From JBCBGF01 sp039193455 (GTDB taxonomy: Bacteria; Pseudomonadota; Alphaproteobacteria; Rhodobacterales; Rhodobacteraceae), in NCBI GenBank assembly GCA_039193455.1, contig JBCCWO010000002.1, positions 1 to 64,000 of the forward strand: a stretch of DNA of 64,000 nt, given 5' to 3'. The position numbers and the translations under genes were made by a program. Below, piece after piece: positions 52,372-62,351 of the stretch (the first letter of the stretch is position 1; every line of letters starts with the position of its first letter). The notes beneath the pieces are model-generated. The model did no database searches. It saw only the letters and a program-made list of their open reading frames with translations, and was not told the origin of the DNA.

Positions 52372-52791
52372 CTACCTGCGGCGCAGGCGGATCACCACGT
52401 CGACCTTGGCAATCTCGGTTCCCTGCGGGGCATCGGGCAGACGCGCAATCTCAAGTTCTTCCGCGGGCGCATCGGTCAGCGATGCGGTGTCTTCCCAGAA
52501 GAAATGCGGATGGTCATCGACCCGTGTGTCGAAATAGCTCTTGGCCCCGTCCACCATCACTTCGCGAATGAGCCCGGCGTCACAGAACGCGCGCAGCGTG
52601 TTGTACACCGTCGCCAGAGACACCTTTTCGTCCGAGGATCGGCTGGCTTCATACAGCATCTCGGCGGTGATGTGGCGGTCCTTGCCATCACCGACAAGCA
52701 GGGCGGCAAGCGAGACACGCTGGCGCGTGGGCCGCAGCCCAGCGGCCACAAGCCATTCCGTTCCCCGATCGATCGCTTTCGGTGTCATCAT
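52372..52791 (-). CDS. irr: Iron response regulator Irr, Fur family
   Basis: 139 residues (ATG 52791 or 52788). The winged helix GLRPTRQRVSLAALL and SLATVYNTLRAF is followed by the dimerisation domain with DDHPHFFWED, which has the His-rich site of Irr. No N-terminal heme-regulatory CP motif is seen. It is divergent from fabA, an order common in Rhodobacteraceae. It controls iron and heme genes in response to heme status (known for the family). Confidence 0.85.
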   Translation of the reverse strand: MMTPKAIDRGTEWLVAAGLRPTRQRVSLAALLVGDGKDRHITAEMLYEASRSSDEKVSLATVYNTLRAFCDAGLIREVMVDGAKSYFDTRVDDHPHFFWEDTASLTDAPAEELEIARLPDAPQGTEIAKVDVVIRLRRR

Positions 52792-52817
52792 CCAATGCCT
52801 ATGTGCGCCACGAACAG

Positions 52818-52847
52818 TATATAAAGCCTGACGAGGGCATTTTTCAA
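52818..52847 (-). promoter_or_regulatory. Possible irr promoter
   Basis: On the minus strand TTGAAA (52842-52847) and TATATA (52818-52823) are 18 bp apart, in the expected place before irr. No Irr- or Fur-type box was recognised near it. Confidence 0.4.
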
Positions 52848-52960
52848 ACAGATTCACCGGAAAACCCTGTGGTTGCTGTCCCCAGCACACCACTTGCACG
52901 CCCCAAACGCCCGGTGATAGACCTGCCGCGACGGTGACAGAGCAGAACGGACAACGCCGA

Positions 52961-53470
52961 ATGGCAGACTTTCCAACCAGTTTCGGCAAAGACGATCTGT
53001 TAAAATGCGCCAGGGGCGAGCTTTTTGGCCCTGGAAACGCGCAGTTGCCCTTGCCGCCGATGCTTATGATGGATCGGATCACGGATATCAGCAGTGACGG
53101 CGGCGCACATGGCAAAGGTCATGTGGTGGCCGAGTTCGATATCACGCCGGATCTGTGGTTTTTTGAGTGCCATTTCCCCGGGAATCCCGTCATGCCGGGC
53201 TGTCTGGGCCTCGATGGCCTGTGGCAGTTGACCGGGTTCAACCTGGGCTGGCGGGGCTGGCAGGGGCAAGGTTTTGCGCTGGGCGTGGGCGAGGTGAAAT
53301 TGACCGGGATGGTACGGCCGGACCGGACGATGATCACCTATTACGTCGATTTCACGCGCGTGATTGACCGGCGTTTGAAGATGGGCGTTGCCGATGGCCG
53401 GGTCGTGGCCGATGGCGAAGAGATCTACGCCGTCAAAGATATGAAGGTCGGGTTGGCCACGGCCAGCTGA
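52961..53470 (+). CDS. fabA: 3-hydroxydecanoyl-ACP dehydratase/isomerase
   Basis: 169 residues from ATG 52961, matching the usual FabA start (MADFPTSFGKDDLLKCARGE) and length; a GTG at 52934 would add nine residues. The active-site His is in FECHFPGNPVMPGC, with the LDGLWQLTGF helix after it. It introduces the cis double bond in unsaturated fatty-acid synthesis. It heads fabA-fabB-fabI. Confidence 0.95.
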   Translation: MADFPTSFGKDDLLKCARGELFGPGNAQLPLPPMLMMDRITDISSDGGAHGKGHVVAEFDITPDLWFFECHFPGNPVMPGCLGLDGLWQLTGFNLGWRGWQGQGFALGVGEVKLTGMVRPDRTMITYYVDFTRVIDRRLKMGVADGRVVADGEEIYAVKDMKVGLATAS

Positions 53471-53494
53471 CCCAAAGCCGAAGGGAGGCACGCC

Positions 53495-54715
53495 ATGCGC
53501 CGGGTTGTGATCACAGGATTGGGCATCATCTCGCCCATCGGCAACGATGCGGCCGAGGTTAGCGACAGCTTGCGCGTGGGGCGGTCGGGCATCGGCTTTG
53601 AGCCCAACTATGCCGAGAACGGGTTTCGCAGCCAGGTGGCCGGCATCCCCAAAATCGATCTGGTCGAGGCCATCGATAAACGCCAGTTGCGGTTCATGGG
53701 GCCGACAGCGGCCTATGCCTATCTGGCGATGCAACAGGCGATCGCGGATAGCGGGCTGAGCGAAGACGATGTGTCGAACGAGCGCACCGGTCTTGTGGCG
53801 GGTTCGGGCGGGCCGTCCACATCGAACTTCTTTACGGCCTTCAACACCGTGATGACCAAGGGTGCGCCCAAGCGCATGGGGCCGTTTATGGTCACCCGCT
53901 GCATGTCATCCACCGTGTCTGCCTGTCTGGCCACGCCGTTCAAGATCAAGGGTGTGAACTATTCGATCACGTCCGCCTGTTCGACCAGTGCCCATTGCAT
54001 CGGCAATGGGGCGGAGCTGATCCAAATGGGTAAGCAGGACGTGATCTTTGCCGGTGGCGGGGAAGAGGTGGACTGGACACTGTCATGCCTGTTCGATGCC
54101 ATGGGCGCGATGAGTTCGAAGTACAATGACGCGCCAGAGACGGCGTCACGCCCCTTTGATGCGACGCGCGACGGGTTTGTCATCGGTGGTGGCGGCGGCA
54201 TGGTCGTTCTGGAAGAGCTTGAACACGCCAAAGCGCGGGGTGCCAAGATCTATGCCGAGATCACCGGCTACGGCGCCACGTCTGACGGCTATGACATGGT
54301 CGCCCCGTCCGGCGAGGGCGGCGAACGCTCGATGCGGCAGGCCATCGCGACGCTGGGCGATCGCACCGTTGATTATATCAATGCGCACGGCACCTCGACG
54401 CCTGCAGGCGATGTCACTGAGGTTGAGGCGGTGCGCCGTGTCCTGGGTGAGGAGCATGCACCCATCAGCTCGACCAAGTCGCTCACCGGGCACAGCCTGG
54501 GCGCGACCGGGGTGCACGAGGCCATCTACTGTCTGTTGATGATGGAAGGGGGCTTTATTTCGCCCTCTATCAACGTGAACGAGCTTGATCCGGCCCTGCG
54601 CCCCGAAGAGATCGTGACAGCGCCGCGCGCGGCCGAGCTCGACACGGTTCTGTCAAACAGCTTCGGCTTTGGCGGCACCAACGCAACGCTCGTCATGAGC
54701 AAGTATCACGGTTAG
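53495..54715 (+). CDS. fabB: 3-oxoacyl-ACP synthase I
   Basis: 406 residues. The catalytic triad is visible: Cys in YSITSACSTSAHC, His in NAHGTSTPAGD and His in TGHSLGATG. It elongates unsaturated intermediates made by FabA. It has a GGGAGG ribosome site and precedes fabI by 4 bp. Confidence 0.96.
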   Translation: MRRVVITGLGIISPIGNDAAEVSDSLRVGRSGIGFEPNYAENGFRSQVAGIPKIDLVEAIDKRQLRFMGPTAAYAYLAMQQAIADSGLSEDDVSNERTGLVAGSGGPSTSNFFTAFNTVMTKGAPKRMGPFMVTRCMSSTVSACLATPFKIKGVNYSITSACSTSAHCIGNGAELIQMGKQDVIFAGGGEEVDWTLSCLFDAMGAMSSKYNDAPETASRPFDATRDGFVIGGGGGMVVLEELEHAKARGAKIYAEITGYGATSDGYDMVAPSGEGGERSMRQAIATLGDRTVDYINAHGTSTPAGDVTEVEAVRRVLGEEHAPISSTKSLTGHSLGATGVHEAIYCLLMMEGGFISPSINVNELDPALRPEEIVTAPRAAELDTVLSNSFGFGGTNATLVMSKYHG

Positions 54716-54719
54716 CGCG

Positions 54720-55514
54720 ATGCCAGGTTTGCTGACGGGGAAACGTGGGCTGATCATGGGCGTGGCGAACGAGCGCTCGATTGCCTGGGGGATCGCGCAG
54801 GCGCTGGCGGGCGAGGGGGCGGACCTTGCGTTCAGCTACCAGGGTGAGGCGTTCGGACGGCGGGTAGAGCCGCTGGCCGCCTCGGTCGGCTCGGACATCC
54901 TGGTCGATCTCGATGTGACAGACGATGCCTCGATGGATGCCGGTTTTGCCGCGATTGCCGCGCGCTGGGACAGTCTCGACTTCGTCGTTCATGCCATCGC
55001 TTTTGCCGACAAGGCCGAACTCGCGGCGGATTTTCGGTTCAAGGATACGAGCCGCGCGAACTTTGCGCAGGCGCTGCAGATCTCTTGCTATTCGTTCATC
55101 GACGTGGCGCGGCGGGCCAGCGCCATGATGACCGACGGCGGATCGATTGTGACCTTGTCGTTCGAGGGATCCCAACGCGTCATGCCGTGCTACAACGTGA
55201 TGGGCGTGGCCAAGGCGGGGCTTGAGACGGCGGTGCGCTATCTTGCCCATGATCTGGGGTCCGATCGCATCCGTGTGAACGCGATTAGCCCGGGCCCGAT
55301 GAAGACGTTGGCCGGCTCGGCCATCGGTGCCGCGCGGCGAACCTACAAGCATTCCGAGGCCAACGCCCCGCTGCTTGCCAATGCCTCGCTCGAGGCGATT
55401 GGGGGAACGGCGGTGTACCTGACCTCGGACCAAAGCGCGAGCACGACGGGCCAGATCATCATGGTGGACGGTGGATTTCACGTGATGGGGATGCCGCGGG
55501 TCGAGAACCTCTAG
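54720..55514 (+). CDS. fabI: Enoyl-ACP reductase I (NADH)
   Basis: 264 residues. The FabI-type cofactor motif is GVANERSIAWGIA, and the catalytic Tyr/Lys are in MPCYNVMGVAKAGLE. It completes each elongation cycle. It is the third gene of fabA-fabB-fabI. Confidence 0.95.
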   Translation: MPGLLTGKRGLIMGVANERSIAWGIAQALAGEGADLAFSYQGEAFGRRVEPLAASVGSDILVDLDVTDDASMDAGFAAIAARWDSLDFVVHAIAFADKAELAADFRFKDTSRANFAQALQISCYSFIDVARRASAMMTDGGSIVTLSFEGSQRVMPCYNVMGVAKAGLETAVRYLAHDLGSDRIRVNAISPGPMKTLAGSAIGAARRTYKHSEANAPLLANASLEAIGGTAVYLTSDQSASTTGQIIMVDGGFHVMGMPRVENL

Positions 55515-55602
55515 GAACTTCTTTCGCCGCCACTAGTTCGCACAAACGCGTGAATTCGGGCAGATCGGTGGACCTTGGGGGCGCAATGCTTAAGTGCGTG
55601 AC

Positions 55603-56616
55603 ATGACCCAATCCAAGATTTGCCGCCGCACAGTAATCGCCGGACTTGCCTCCACCGCCGTCGTAACGCCTGCAATGGCGCAAACCGCCCCCTATGCCCA
55701 GGCGCTGGGCGCGGCGCGGGATCTCGACCAGCTGCGCAGCATCGTGATCGGGCGCGAGGGGGAAATCCTTGCTGCCGAGGCTGTGCGTGGCCCGGCGCTG
55801 GAGCGGCCCGCCAACATCAAATCGGTGTCGAAGACTGTGGTGGCCGTACTGACCGGGATCGCCATCGATCGCGGGGCCTTGTCCGGCGTTGACGCGCGGC
55901 TGGGTGACACGGCCCCGCAGCTTATCCCGGCGGGCGCCGATCCGCGGGTTGCGGACATCACCATTGCAGATTTGCTGACCATGCAGGCGGGCCTTGAGCG
56001 CACCTCGGGCGGCAATTACGGCGCATGGGTATCAAGCCGTGATTGGGTGGCCGACGCCCTGTCGCGCCCTTTCGTGGCCGAGCCCGGGTCACGCATGCTC
56101 TACTCCACAGGAAGCTATCACGTCCTCGGCGCAGTCTTGAGCGAGGTCACGGGCGACAGCTTGCTGACGCTGGCGCGCGACTGGCTGGGTGCACCGCTCG
56201 GGATCGAGATCCCGGCCTGGACCCGCGATCCGCAGGGCCGCTACATGGGCGGAAACGAGATGGCAATCACGCCCGTGGCGCTGTTTCGGTTTGGCGAGAT
56301 GTTTCGTGCCGGTGGCACATGGCAAGGCACACAAGTGGTCAGCCAGGAATGGGTCACCGCAGCGCTCATGCCCCGCACGCGCTCGTTCTGGTCACGCCAC
56401 AACTATGGCTACGGCTGGTTTCTGATGCGGATCGGTGGCCACGAGGTCGCCTATGGCCGGGGCTATGGGGGTCAGATGATCTATATCGTGCCCGACCTGT
56501 CCCTGTCGGTGGCCATCACGTCGGACCCCAATCGCCCGGCGCGGTCCGATGGCCATGTCGGCGACCTGCACGACCTGATGCGCGATTATATCCTGCCCGA
56601 GGCTGAGACCGCCTGA
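55603..56616 (+). CDS. Serine hydrolase, class C beta-lactamase-like
   Basis: 337 residues from ATG 55603; GTG 55594 is in frame. The signal region has a twin arginine (CRRTVIAGLASTAVV) ending near AMAQ. The catalytic SxxK is SVSKTV, with a YSTGSYHVLG block in the second-motif position and HEVAYGRGYGG near the third. Probably a periplasmic esterase or peptidase, not a resistance enzyme. Confidence 0.82.
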   Translation: MTQSKICRRTVIAGLASTAVVTPAMAQTAPYAQALGAARDLDQLRSIVIGREGEILAAEAVRGPALERPANIKSVSKTVVAVLTGIAIDRGALSGVDARLGDTAPQLIPAGADPRVADITIADLLTMQAGLERTSGGNYGAWVSSRDWVADALSRPFVAEPGSRMLYSTGSYHVLGAVLSEVTGDSLLTLARDWLGAPLGIEIPAWTRDPQGRYMGGNEMAITPVALFRFGEMFRAGGTWQGTQVVSQEWVTAALMPRTRSFWSRHNYGYGWFLMRIGGHEVAYGRGYGGQMIYIVPDLSLSVAITSDPNRPARSDGHVGDLHDLMRDYILPEAETA

Positions 56617-56673
56617 TCTTCCCCTCTCCAACCGCCTGTGCCACTGTCCGCCCGAGTGAGCGGAGGATGTGCC

Positions 56674-57360
56674 ATGGCGATCACAACGTGTGTCTTTGAC
56701 GCCTATGGCACGCTCTTTGACGTCAGCGCGGCAGCGCGCATGGCCGCAGAGGAGCCGGGGCGCGAGGCATTGGCCGAGAATTGGCAAGCGCTCGCGGCGC
56801 ATTGGCGGGCGAAACAGCTGCAATACACTTGGTTGCGCGCCGTCACCGACGATCACACGGATTTCTGGGCGGTCACCAAGGACGGGCTCGACTGGGCGAT
56901 GGAGGCGGTGGGTCTGGACGACGCAGACCTGCGGGCACGCTTGCTTGCGCTGTATTGGGAGCTTGCGGCGTATGCAGAGGTTCCCGCCATGCTGGGGGTG
57001 TTAAAGACTGCGGGCCGACAGACGGCGATCCTGTCCAACGGATCGCCTGAGATGTTGGATGGGGCCGTCACCTCGGCCGGGATTGGTGACGTGCTTGACG
57101 CGGTGTTGTCCGTGGAAAGCGTTGGCGTCTTCAAACCGGATGCGCGGGTCTACGACCTTGTCGGTAGTACGTTCGGCTGCGACCGGGCAGAGGTCTTGTT
57201 CGTCTCGTCCAACGGATGGGATGCGGCCTGTGCGGCGGCCTACGGGTTTCAGACGGTCTGGGTCAATCGCGCGGGTGAACCCGTGGACCGGCTGCCGGGC
57301 CGCCCGCATCACGTTTTGAACGATCTGAGCCCGATCCCCGACTTGGCGGGGCAGTTGTGA
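56674..57360 (+). CDS. Haloacid dehalogenase type II (HAD family)
   Basis: 228 residues from ATG 56674, with CGGAGGA 7 bp upstream. HAD motifs are FDAYGTLFD (nucleophile Asp), ILSNGSP, and KPDARVY followed by SSNGWDAA. The set fits L-2-haloacid dehalogenases. Its TGA overlaps the next ATG, starting a coupled run of four genes. Confidence 0.87.
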   Translation: MAITTCVFDAYGTLFDVSAAARMAAEEPGREALAENWQALAAHWRAKQLQYTWLRAVTDDHTDFWAVTKDGLDWAMEAVGLDDADLRARLLALYWELAAYAEVPAMLGVLKTAGRQTAILSNGSPEMLDGAVTSAGIGDVLDAVLSVESVGVFKPDARVYDLVGSTFGCDRAEVLFVSSNGWDAACAAAYGFQTVWVNRAGEPVDRLPGRPHHVLNDLSPIPDLAGQL

Positions 57361-58184
57361 TGCACCGCTTCAGCGCCCCCGACGGAACTGAGCTGGCCTT
57401 CACCGATACCGGGACGGGTTTCCCGATCCTGTGCCTGTCCGGTCTTACCCGCGACCGCCGCGATTTTGAGTATGTTGCGCCGTGCCTTGAGGGGTACCGG
57501 ATGATCTGCCTTGATTATCGTGGGCGTGGCGCGTCGAACTGGGCGCCCTACGAGACTTACACGATCCCGGTCGAGGCGCAGGACACCGTGGCGTTGCTGG
57601 ACCACCTGGGTTTGGCGCAGGCCGCAATCCTGGGCACATCGCGCGGTGGTTTGATCGCCATGCTGCTGGCGGCAACGGCCAAGGATCGGCTGGCGGGCGT
57701 GTGTCTCAATGACATCGGCCCCGAGATTGCGGCGGACGGTTTGGCCGATATCAGCGGGTATCTGGGCAAAGTGCCGCCGCAGAAGAGCTTTGCCGAGATG
57801 GCGCCCGTGCGGGCCGCGCGTCTTCCTGGCTTTGAGAATGTCCCGATGGAGCGTTGGGAGGCCGAGGTGCGCAAGCACTTTGTCGAAACCGACGCGGGGC
57901 TGGGTCTGACTTATGATCCCAAACTGCGCGATGCGGTGCTGGAGTCAAGCGCCGCGCCCGCCGCGGATGCCTGGCCGCTGTTTGACGCGTTGGCGGGCCT
58001 TCCGCTTGCGTTGATCCGGGGCGCAAACTCGAACCTCTTGTCACTGGAAACAGCGCAGGAGATGCAGCGCCGCCGCCCCGATATGATCTGGCGCGATGTT
58101 CCGGATCGCGGGCATGTGCCGTTTCTGGACGAGCCGGACGCGGTTGCGGTGCTGCGCGAATGGCTGGAAAGGCTTCCGGCATGA
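57360..58184 (+). CDS. Alpha/beta hydrolase
   Basis: 274 residues. The nucleophile elbow is GTSRGG, the oxyanion region CLSGLTRDRRDF and the catalytic His in DRGHVPFLDEP. Its substrate is unclear. It is coupled by overlaps to the HAD and the dehydratase genes. Confidence 0.87.
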   Translation: MHRFSAPDGTELAFTDTGTGFPILCLSGLTRDRRDFEYVAPCLEGYRMICLDYRGRGASNWAPYETYTIPVEAQDTVALLDHLGLAQAAILGTSRGGLIAMLLAATAKDRLAGVCLNDIGPEIAADGLADISGYLGKVPPQKSFAEMAPVRAARLPGFENVPMERWEAEVRKHFVETDAGLGLTYDPKLRDAVLESSAAPAADAWPLFDALAGLPLALIRGANSNLLSLETAQEMQRRRPDMIWRDVPDRGHVPFLDEPDAVAVLREWLERLPA

Positions 58185-59161
58185 ATATCGACATGATCCA
58201 TGCCGCTGCCCAGCGAAACGCCGGGATCGTACGCGAAACGCCGATGCTGTGGTCGCCGTTTCTGGACGAGATCGCCGGTCGGCGGGTTCTGGTCAAGGCA
58301 GAGTGCCTGCAGCATACCGGGTCGTTCAAGTATCGCGGGGCCCGGTCGGCGGTTTCGGCCCTGGTGGCGGACGGCGGCGCCGATGGGGTGATCGCGTTCT
58401 CTTCGGGCAACCACGCGCAGGGGGTGGCTCGGGCCGCCTCGGAGCATGGTCTGCCGTCGGTGATCGTGATGCCCTCCGATGCCCCGCAGCTCAAAATCTC
58501 CAATACCCGCGCGTTGGGTGCAGAAATTGTGCTTTACGATCGTGCGAGCGAGGATCGCGATGTCATTGGTGCCCGCTTGGCCGAAGAGCGTGGCTTGCAT
58601 CTGATCAAGCCGTTTGACGAACCGCAGGTGATCGCGGGGCAGGGGACCACGGGCCTTGAGATCGCGCGCCAGGCCGAGGGGTTCGGCGTGGACAACGCGG
58701 ATGTGCTGGTCTGTTGCGGCGGCGGCGGCCTGACGTCGGGCATCGCCCTTGCGCTCGAATCTGCGGCGCCGGGGCTGCGCGCCCGACCGGTTGAGCCTGT
58801 GGACTTCGACGATGTTGCGCGCTCGTTGCAGTCGGGCCGGATCGAGCACAATGCGCGGACCTCGGGCTCACTATGCGACGCGATCATAACGTCGGCGCCG
58901 GGTGAGATCACCTTTCCGATCCTGCACCGGCTTTGCGGCCCGGGAATTGTTGTGCCCGAAGACGATTGCCTGCGCGCCATGGTTGCCGCCTTTACTCATC
59001 TCAAGATCGTGGCCGAGCCGGGCGGCGCAATCGCCTTGGCCGCGGCGCTGTACCATTCCGACACGGTGCCCGGCGACACGATCATCGCGGTCGTCTCGGG
59101 CGGCAATGTGGATCCAGGCGTTTTCCGGGTGGCGCTTGACCGGTTCGGAGACGGCACATGA
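58181..59161 (+). CDS. Threonine/serine dehydratase-like PLP enzyme
   Basis: 326 residues from ATG 58181 (ATGA overlap). The PLP lysine is in HTGSFKYRGA, the phosphate-binding loop is CCGGGGLTSG, and SSGNHAQGVA is typical of the fold-type II dehydratase/racemase group. No ACT domain, so a catabolic threonine dehydratase, serine racemase or hydroxyaspartate dehydratase are all possible. Confidence 0.87.
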   Translation: MNIDMIHAAAQRNAGIVRETPMLWSPFLDEIAGRRVLVKAECLQHTGSFKYRGARSAVSALVADGGADGVIAFSSGNHAQGVARAASEHGLPSVIVMPSDAPQLKISNTRALGAEIVLYDRASEDRDVIGARLAEERGLHLIKPFDEPQVIAGQGTTGLEIARQAEGFGVDNADVLVCCGGGGLTSGIALALESAAPGLRARPVEPVDFDDVARSLQSGRIEHNARTSGSLCDAIITSAPGEITFPILHRLCGPGIVVPEDDCLRAMVAAFTHLKIVAEPGGAIALAAALYHSDTVPGDTIIAVVSGGNVDPGVFRVALDRFGDGT

Positions 59162-60345
59162 CCCGCTTCACAGTGGCCAGCTTCAACGTCAAAAACCTGA
59201 TCGGTCCGGATCAGGAATATTACCGGTTCGAGCGGTACACGCCCGAGGAATATGCGTGGAAAGCCGATTGGCTGGCCGACCAGATCCTGACGATGGATGC
59301 CGATATTATCGGATTTCAGGAGATCTTCGAAGAGGACGCGCTGCGCCGTGTGGTGGCCGAAGCCGATGCGCGGGGCATTGCTGCCAACGAAGCCAACCTG
59401 CCGGACAGCACCAAGCGCTATGCCAAGAAGGCGATCTTTCGCAAGCTGGCCTACGCACCCTACACGGACGCCGCGCTGGCCTTCGCTACAAACATCAACG
59501 ATGGCGGCCCGGGAGAGCGGCGACCTGGGCTGGCGGTGCTGTCGCGGCTGGGCTTTGCCGAGGCGCCGGTGGTCATTCAGGACGTGCTGCCTCCGCTTGA
59601 GATCCCGATGCGCGAGCTCGGCGGGGCAGATGGCGGGCACTACCGGATGTCGCGCCTGTCGCGCCCGCTTCTGAAGGTGCGCGTTCCCGTGGGCGGGCAG
59701 GTGGTGAGCGTCTTCAACTGTCACCTCAAGTCAAAACTTGGCGAGTTCGTGCGCCCCGAAGGCGCGGCGTTCGCGCCCGAGGCAGACCTGACGGCCTATG
59801 ACGCTGCCGGGCGGGCCATGGGTGCGCTGCGGTCGGCCCTGCGGCGGATGGCCGAGGCCTGGGTGTTGCGGCGCGAGATTCTGGCGGAACTCGACAAGGG
59901 GCATCCGGTGATCGTGTTGGGCGACTTCAACGACTCTGAGTATGCCGTATCGTCCGAGATCATCGCGGGGGAGCGGCCGTTTCGGAACTATTCCTGGATG
60001 CGGCGGCACGATGCTGAACGAGCCAATGATCGCTACAGCACGGAAGAAAACGAAGCGATTACAGAGGCCATCGAACGGGTGCGTCTGCATTCAGCGGAAA
60101 AGCTGTTCGTGCGACGGTCACTGCGCGACATGGTTTATACCGCGTCTTTCGGCGGTGTGTTCGAGTCCATCGACCAGATCTACTTTTCGCGCCACTTCCA
60201 TCCCGAGTTTGAACAGCGCATTGGCGAGATGGAGTATTTCTCGGTGTTCAACGACCATCTGACGGATGGGTCGCACCCTGAGGCGCCCTATAACAAGCTT
60301 GCCTCGGACCACGGACAGATCATGGCGCACATGCGCCTGCGCTGA
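59158..60345 (+). CDS. Endonuclease/exonuclease/phosphatase-family protein
   Basis: 395 residues. Fold motifs are ASFNVKNL, GFQEIFEEDALR, VFNCHLKSK, VLGDFNDSE and ASDHGQIMAH, the full catalytic set. No signal peptide is seen, so the protein is probably cytoplasmic; substrate unknown. Overlaps the dehydratase gene by 4 bp. Confidence 0.87.
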   Translation: MTRFTVASFNVKNLIGPDQEYYRFERYTPEEYAWKADWLADQILTMDADIIGFQEIFEEDALRRVVAEADARGIAANEANLPDSTKRYAKKAIFRKLAYAPYTDAALAFATNINDGGPGERRPGLAVLSRLGFAEAPVVIQDVLPPLEIPMRELGGADGGHYRMSRLSRPLLKVRVPVGGQVVSVFNCHLKSKLGEFVRPEGAAFAPEADLTAYDAAGRAMGALRSALRRMAEAWVLRREILAELDKGHPVIVLGDFNDSEYAVSSEIIAGERPFRNYSWMRRHDAERANDRYSTEENEAITEAIERVRLHSAEKLFVRRSLRDMVYTASFGGVFESIDQIYFSRHFHPEFEQRIGEMEYFSVFNDHLTDGSHPEAPYNKLASDHGQIMAHMRLR

Positions 60346-60399
60346 TTTTATTGACACTGACAACTACTTTGTGAGACAGTTCCTTCAAAGGGAGGAGCC

Positions 60400-61566
60400 A
60401 TGCGAACGCAAGTTTGCATCATCGGCGGCGGTCCGTCTGGGATGCTGCTGTCACAGCTGTTGGCCTTGTCGGGGATCGACAGCGTCGTGCTAGAGCGGCG
60501 GTCGCGCGACTATGTGCTGGGCCGGATCCGGGCGGGCGCGCTGGAGTGGGGTACCGTCGAGACGCTGCGCCGGGCAAAGGCGGGCGACCGGATGGACCGG
60601 GACGGGTTCCCACATGGCGGAACCTATCTGGCCGCCCGCAACCACGGGTTCCGCATCGATTTTGAGGCGTTGACGCAGAAGCGGATCATGATCTACGGCC
60701 AGACCGAGGTGACCGCGGATCTTTACGATGCGCGCGCTGCGATGGGTGGCGTTCTGATCGAAGAGGCCGAGGGCGTAACGCCCCACGACCTCGATACCGG
60801 CACGCCCCATGTCACCTACACCAAGGACGGCACCGAGCATCGGATCGATTGCGATTTCGTGGCCGGGTGCGACGGGTTCCACGGGGTCAGCCGAAAGTCG
60901 ATCCCGGCAAGCGTTCTGACCGAGTATGAGCGGGTCTATCCCTTTGGCTGGTTGGGCGTTCTGTCGGAAACGCCGCCGGCGCATCACGAGATTGTCTATG
61001 CCAATCACGAGCGTGGATTTGCGCTGTGCTCGATGCGGAACGCCAATCTCAGCCGTTACTACGTGCAGGCGCCCGTCGATGACCCGATCGAAAAATGGAC
61101 CGACGATCTGTTCTGGGACGAACTGCGCCGCCGCCTGCCACCCGAGATTGCCGAGCCGATGGTGACTGGTCCGTCGATCGAGAAATCGATTGCGCCGCTG
61201 CGGTCGTTCGTGGCCGAGCCGATGCGGTGGGGGCGGATGTTTCTGGTGGGTGACGCGGCCCATATCGTGCCGCCCACTGGGGCCAAGGGGCTGAACCTTG
61301 CCGTCAGCGACGTGCACTACCTGCACGAAGGGCTGGTGCAGCACTATGCGGGCGATGACGACGGGATCGAGCGCTATTCCGAACGCGCGCTCGCGCGGGT
61401 CTGGAAGGCAACGCGGTTTTCGTGGTGGTTCACCACGACGATGCACCGGTTCCCGGATCAGTCGAACTTTGACCAGCACATCCAGGACTCCGAGCTGTCT
61501 TACCTTGAATCCTCGAAAGCCGCGCAGACGACCTTGGCCGAACAATATGTGGGGCTTCCGTTTTGA
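60400..61566 (+). CDS. pobA: 4-hydroxybenzoate 3-monooxygenase
   Basis: 388 residues. The FAD motif is IIGGGPSGML, the second FAD motif GDAAHIVPPTGAKGLNLA, and ARNHGFRIDF and RSRDYVLGRIRAG match PobA. It makes protocatechuate from 4-hydroxybenzoate using NADPH and oxygen. GGGAGGAG precedes the ATG; a TTGACA at 60351-60356 may be its -35, but no matching -10 is clear. First gene of pobA-pcaDCHG. Confidence 0.95.
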   Translation: MRTQVCIIGGGPSGMLLSQLLALSGIDSVVLERRSRDYVLGRIRAGALEWGTVETLRRAKAGDRMDRDGFPHGGTYLAARNHGFRIDFEALTQKRIMIYGQTEVTADLYDARAAMGGVLIEEAEGVTPHDLDTGTPHVTYTKDGTEHRIDCDFVAGCDGFHGVSRKSIPASVLTEYERVYPFGWLGVLSETPPAHHEIVYANHERGFALCSMRNANLSRYYVQAPVDDPIEKWTDDLFWDELRRRLPPEIAEPMVTGPSIEKSIAPLRSFVAEPMRWGRMFLVGDAAHIVPPTGAKGLNLAVSDVHYLHEGLVQHYAGDDDGIERYSERALARVWKATRFSWWFTTTMHRFPDQSNFDQHIQDSELSYLESSKAAQTTLAEQYVGLPF

Positions 61567-62351
61567 CGATCGCGCGGCTTGAGAACATCGACCTGCATTA
61601 CCGCATCGACGGCGACCCCGATGGCGCCCCGGTGGTTTTCGCCAACTCTCTCGGAACCGATCTGCGGTTGTGGGATCCGATCCTGCCGCTCTTGCCCGCC
61701 GGGCTTCGGATCATTCGCTATGACAAACGCGGGCACGGGCTGTCCGCCTGTCCCGCCGCGCCCTATTCGATGCGGACACTTGTGTCTGACGCGGGCAAGC
61801 TGCTTGACCATCTGGGCGTCAAGGACTGCCTCTTTGTCGGCCTGTCCATCGGCGGGATGATCGCCCAAGGGCTTGCCGCGACGCGGCCCGAGCTGGTGCG
61901 GGCGATGGTGATTTCGAACACCGCCGCCAAGATCGGAACAATCGAGATGTGGCAAGAGCGCATGGACGCGGTGGCCCAGGGCGGGATCGCGGCGCTGGCC
62001 GATCCAATCCTTGAGCGCTGGTTCTCCAAACCGTTTCGTGAAGGTGATGAGATCATCGCCTGGCGCAATATGCTGATCCGGCAACCCGTCGAGGGGTACA
62101 TCGGTTGCTGCGCGGCAATCGCCGAGACCGACCTTTTTGAGTCGACCGTCGAGTTACGCCTGCCCACGCTTGCCATCGCGGGCAGCGAAGATGGGTCTAC
62201 CCCGCCTGATCTGGTGCGCGAGACTGCGGATATGATCCCGGGGTCGCAGTTTCACCTGATCCGCGGCGCCGGGCACTTGCCCTGTGTCGAAGCGCGAGAG
62301 GAATATGCACGGGTGCTGACCGCGTTTTTGGAGGGAACCGGACATGTCTAA
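61563..62351 (+). CDS. pcaD: 3-oxoadipate enol-lactonase
   Basis: 262 residues, TTG start in a TTGA overlap with pobA. The alpha/beta hydrolase elbow is GLSIGGMIAQGLA, with the catalytic His in GAGHLPCVEARE. The LGTDLRLWDPILPLL region is typical of PcaD. It forms 3-oxoadipate from the enol-lactone. Confidence 0.93.
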   Translation: MTIARLENIDLHYRIDGDPDGAPVVFANSLGTDLRLWDPILPLLPAGLRIIRYDKRGHGLSACPAAPYSMRTLVSDAGKLLDHLGVKDCLFVGLSIGGMIAQGLAATRPELVRAMVISNTAAKIGTIEMWQERMDAVAQGGIAALADPILERWFSKPFREGDEIIAWRNMLIRQPVEGYIGCCAAIAETDLFESTVELRLPTLAIAGSEDGSTPPDLVRETADMIPGSQFHLIRGAGHLPCVEAREEYARVLTAFLEGTGHV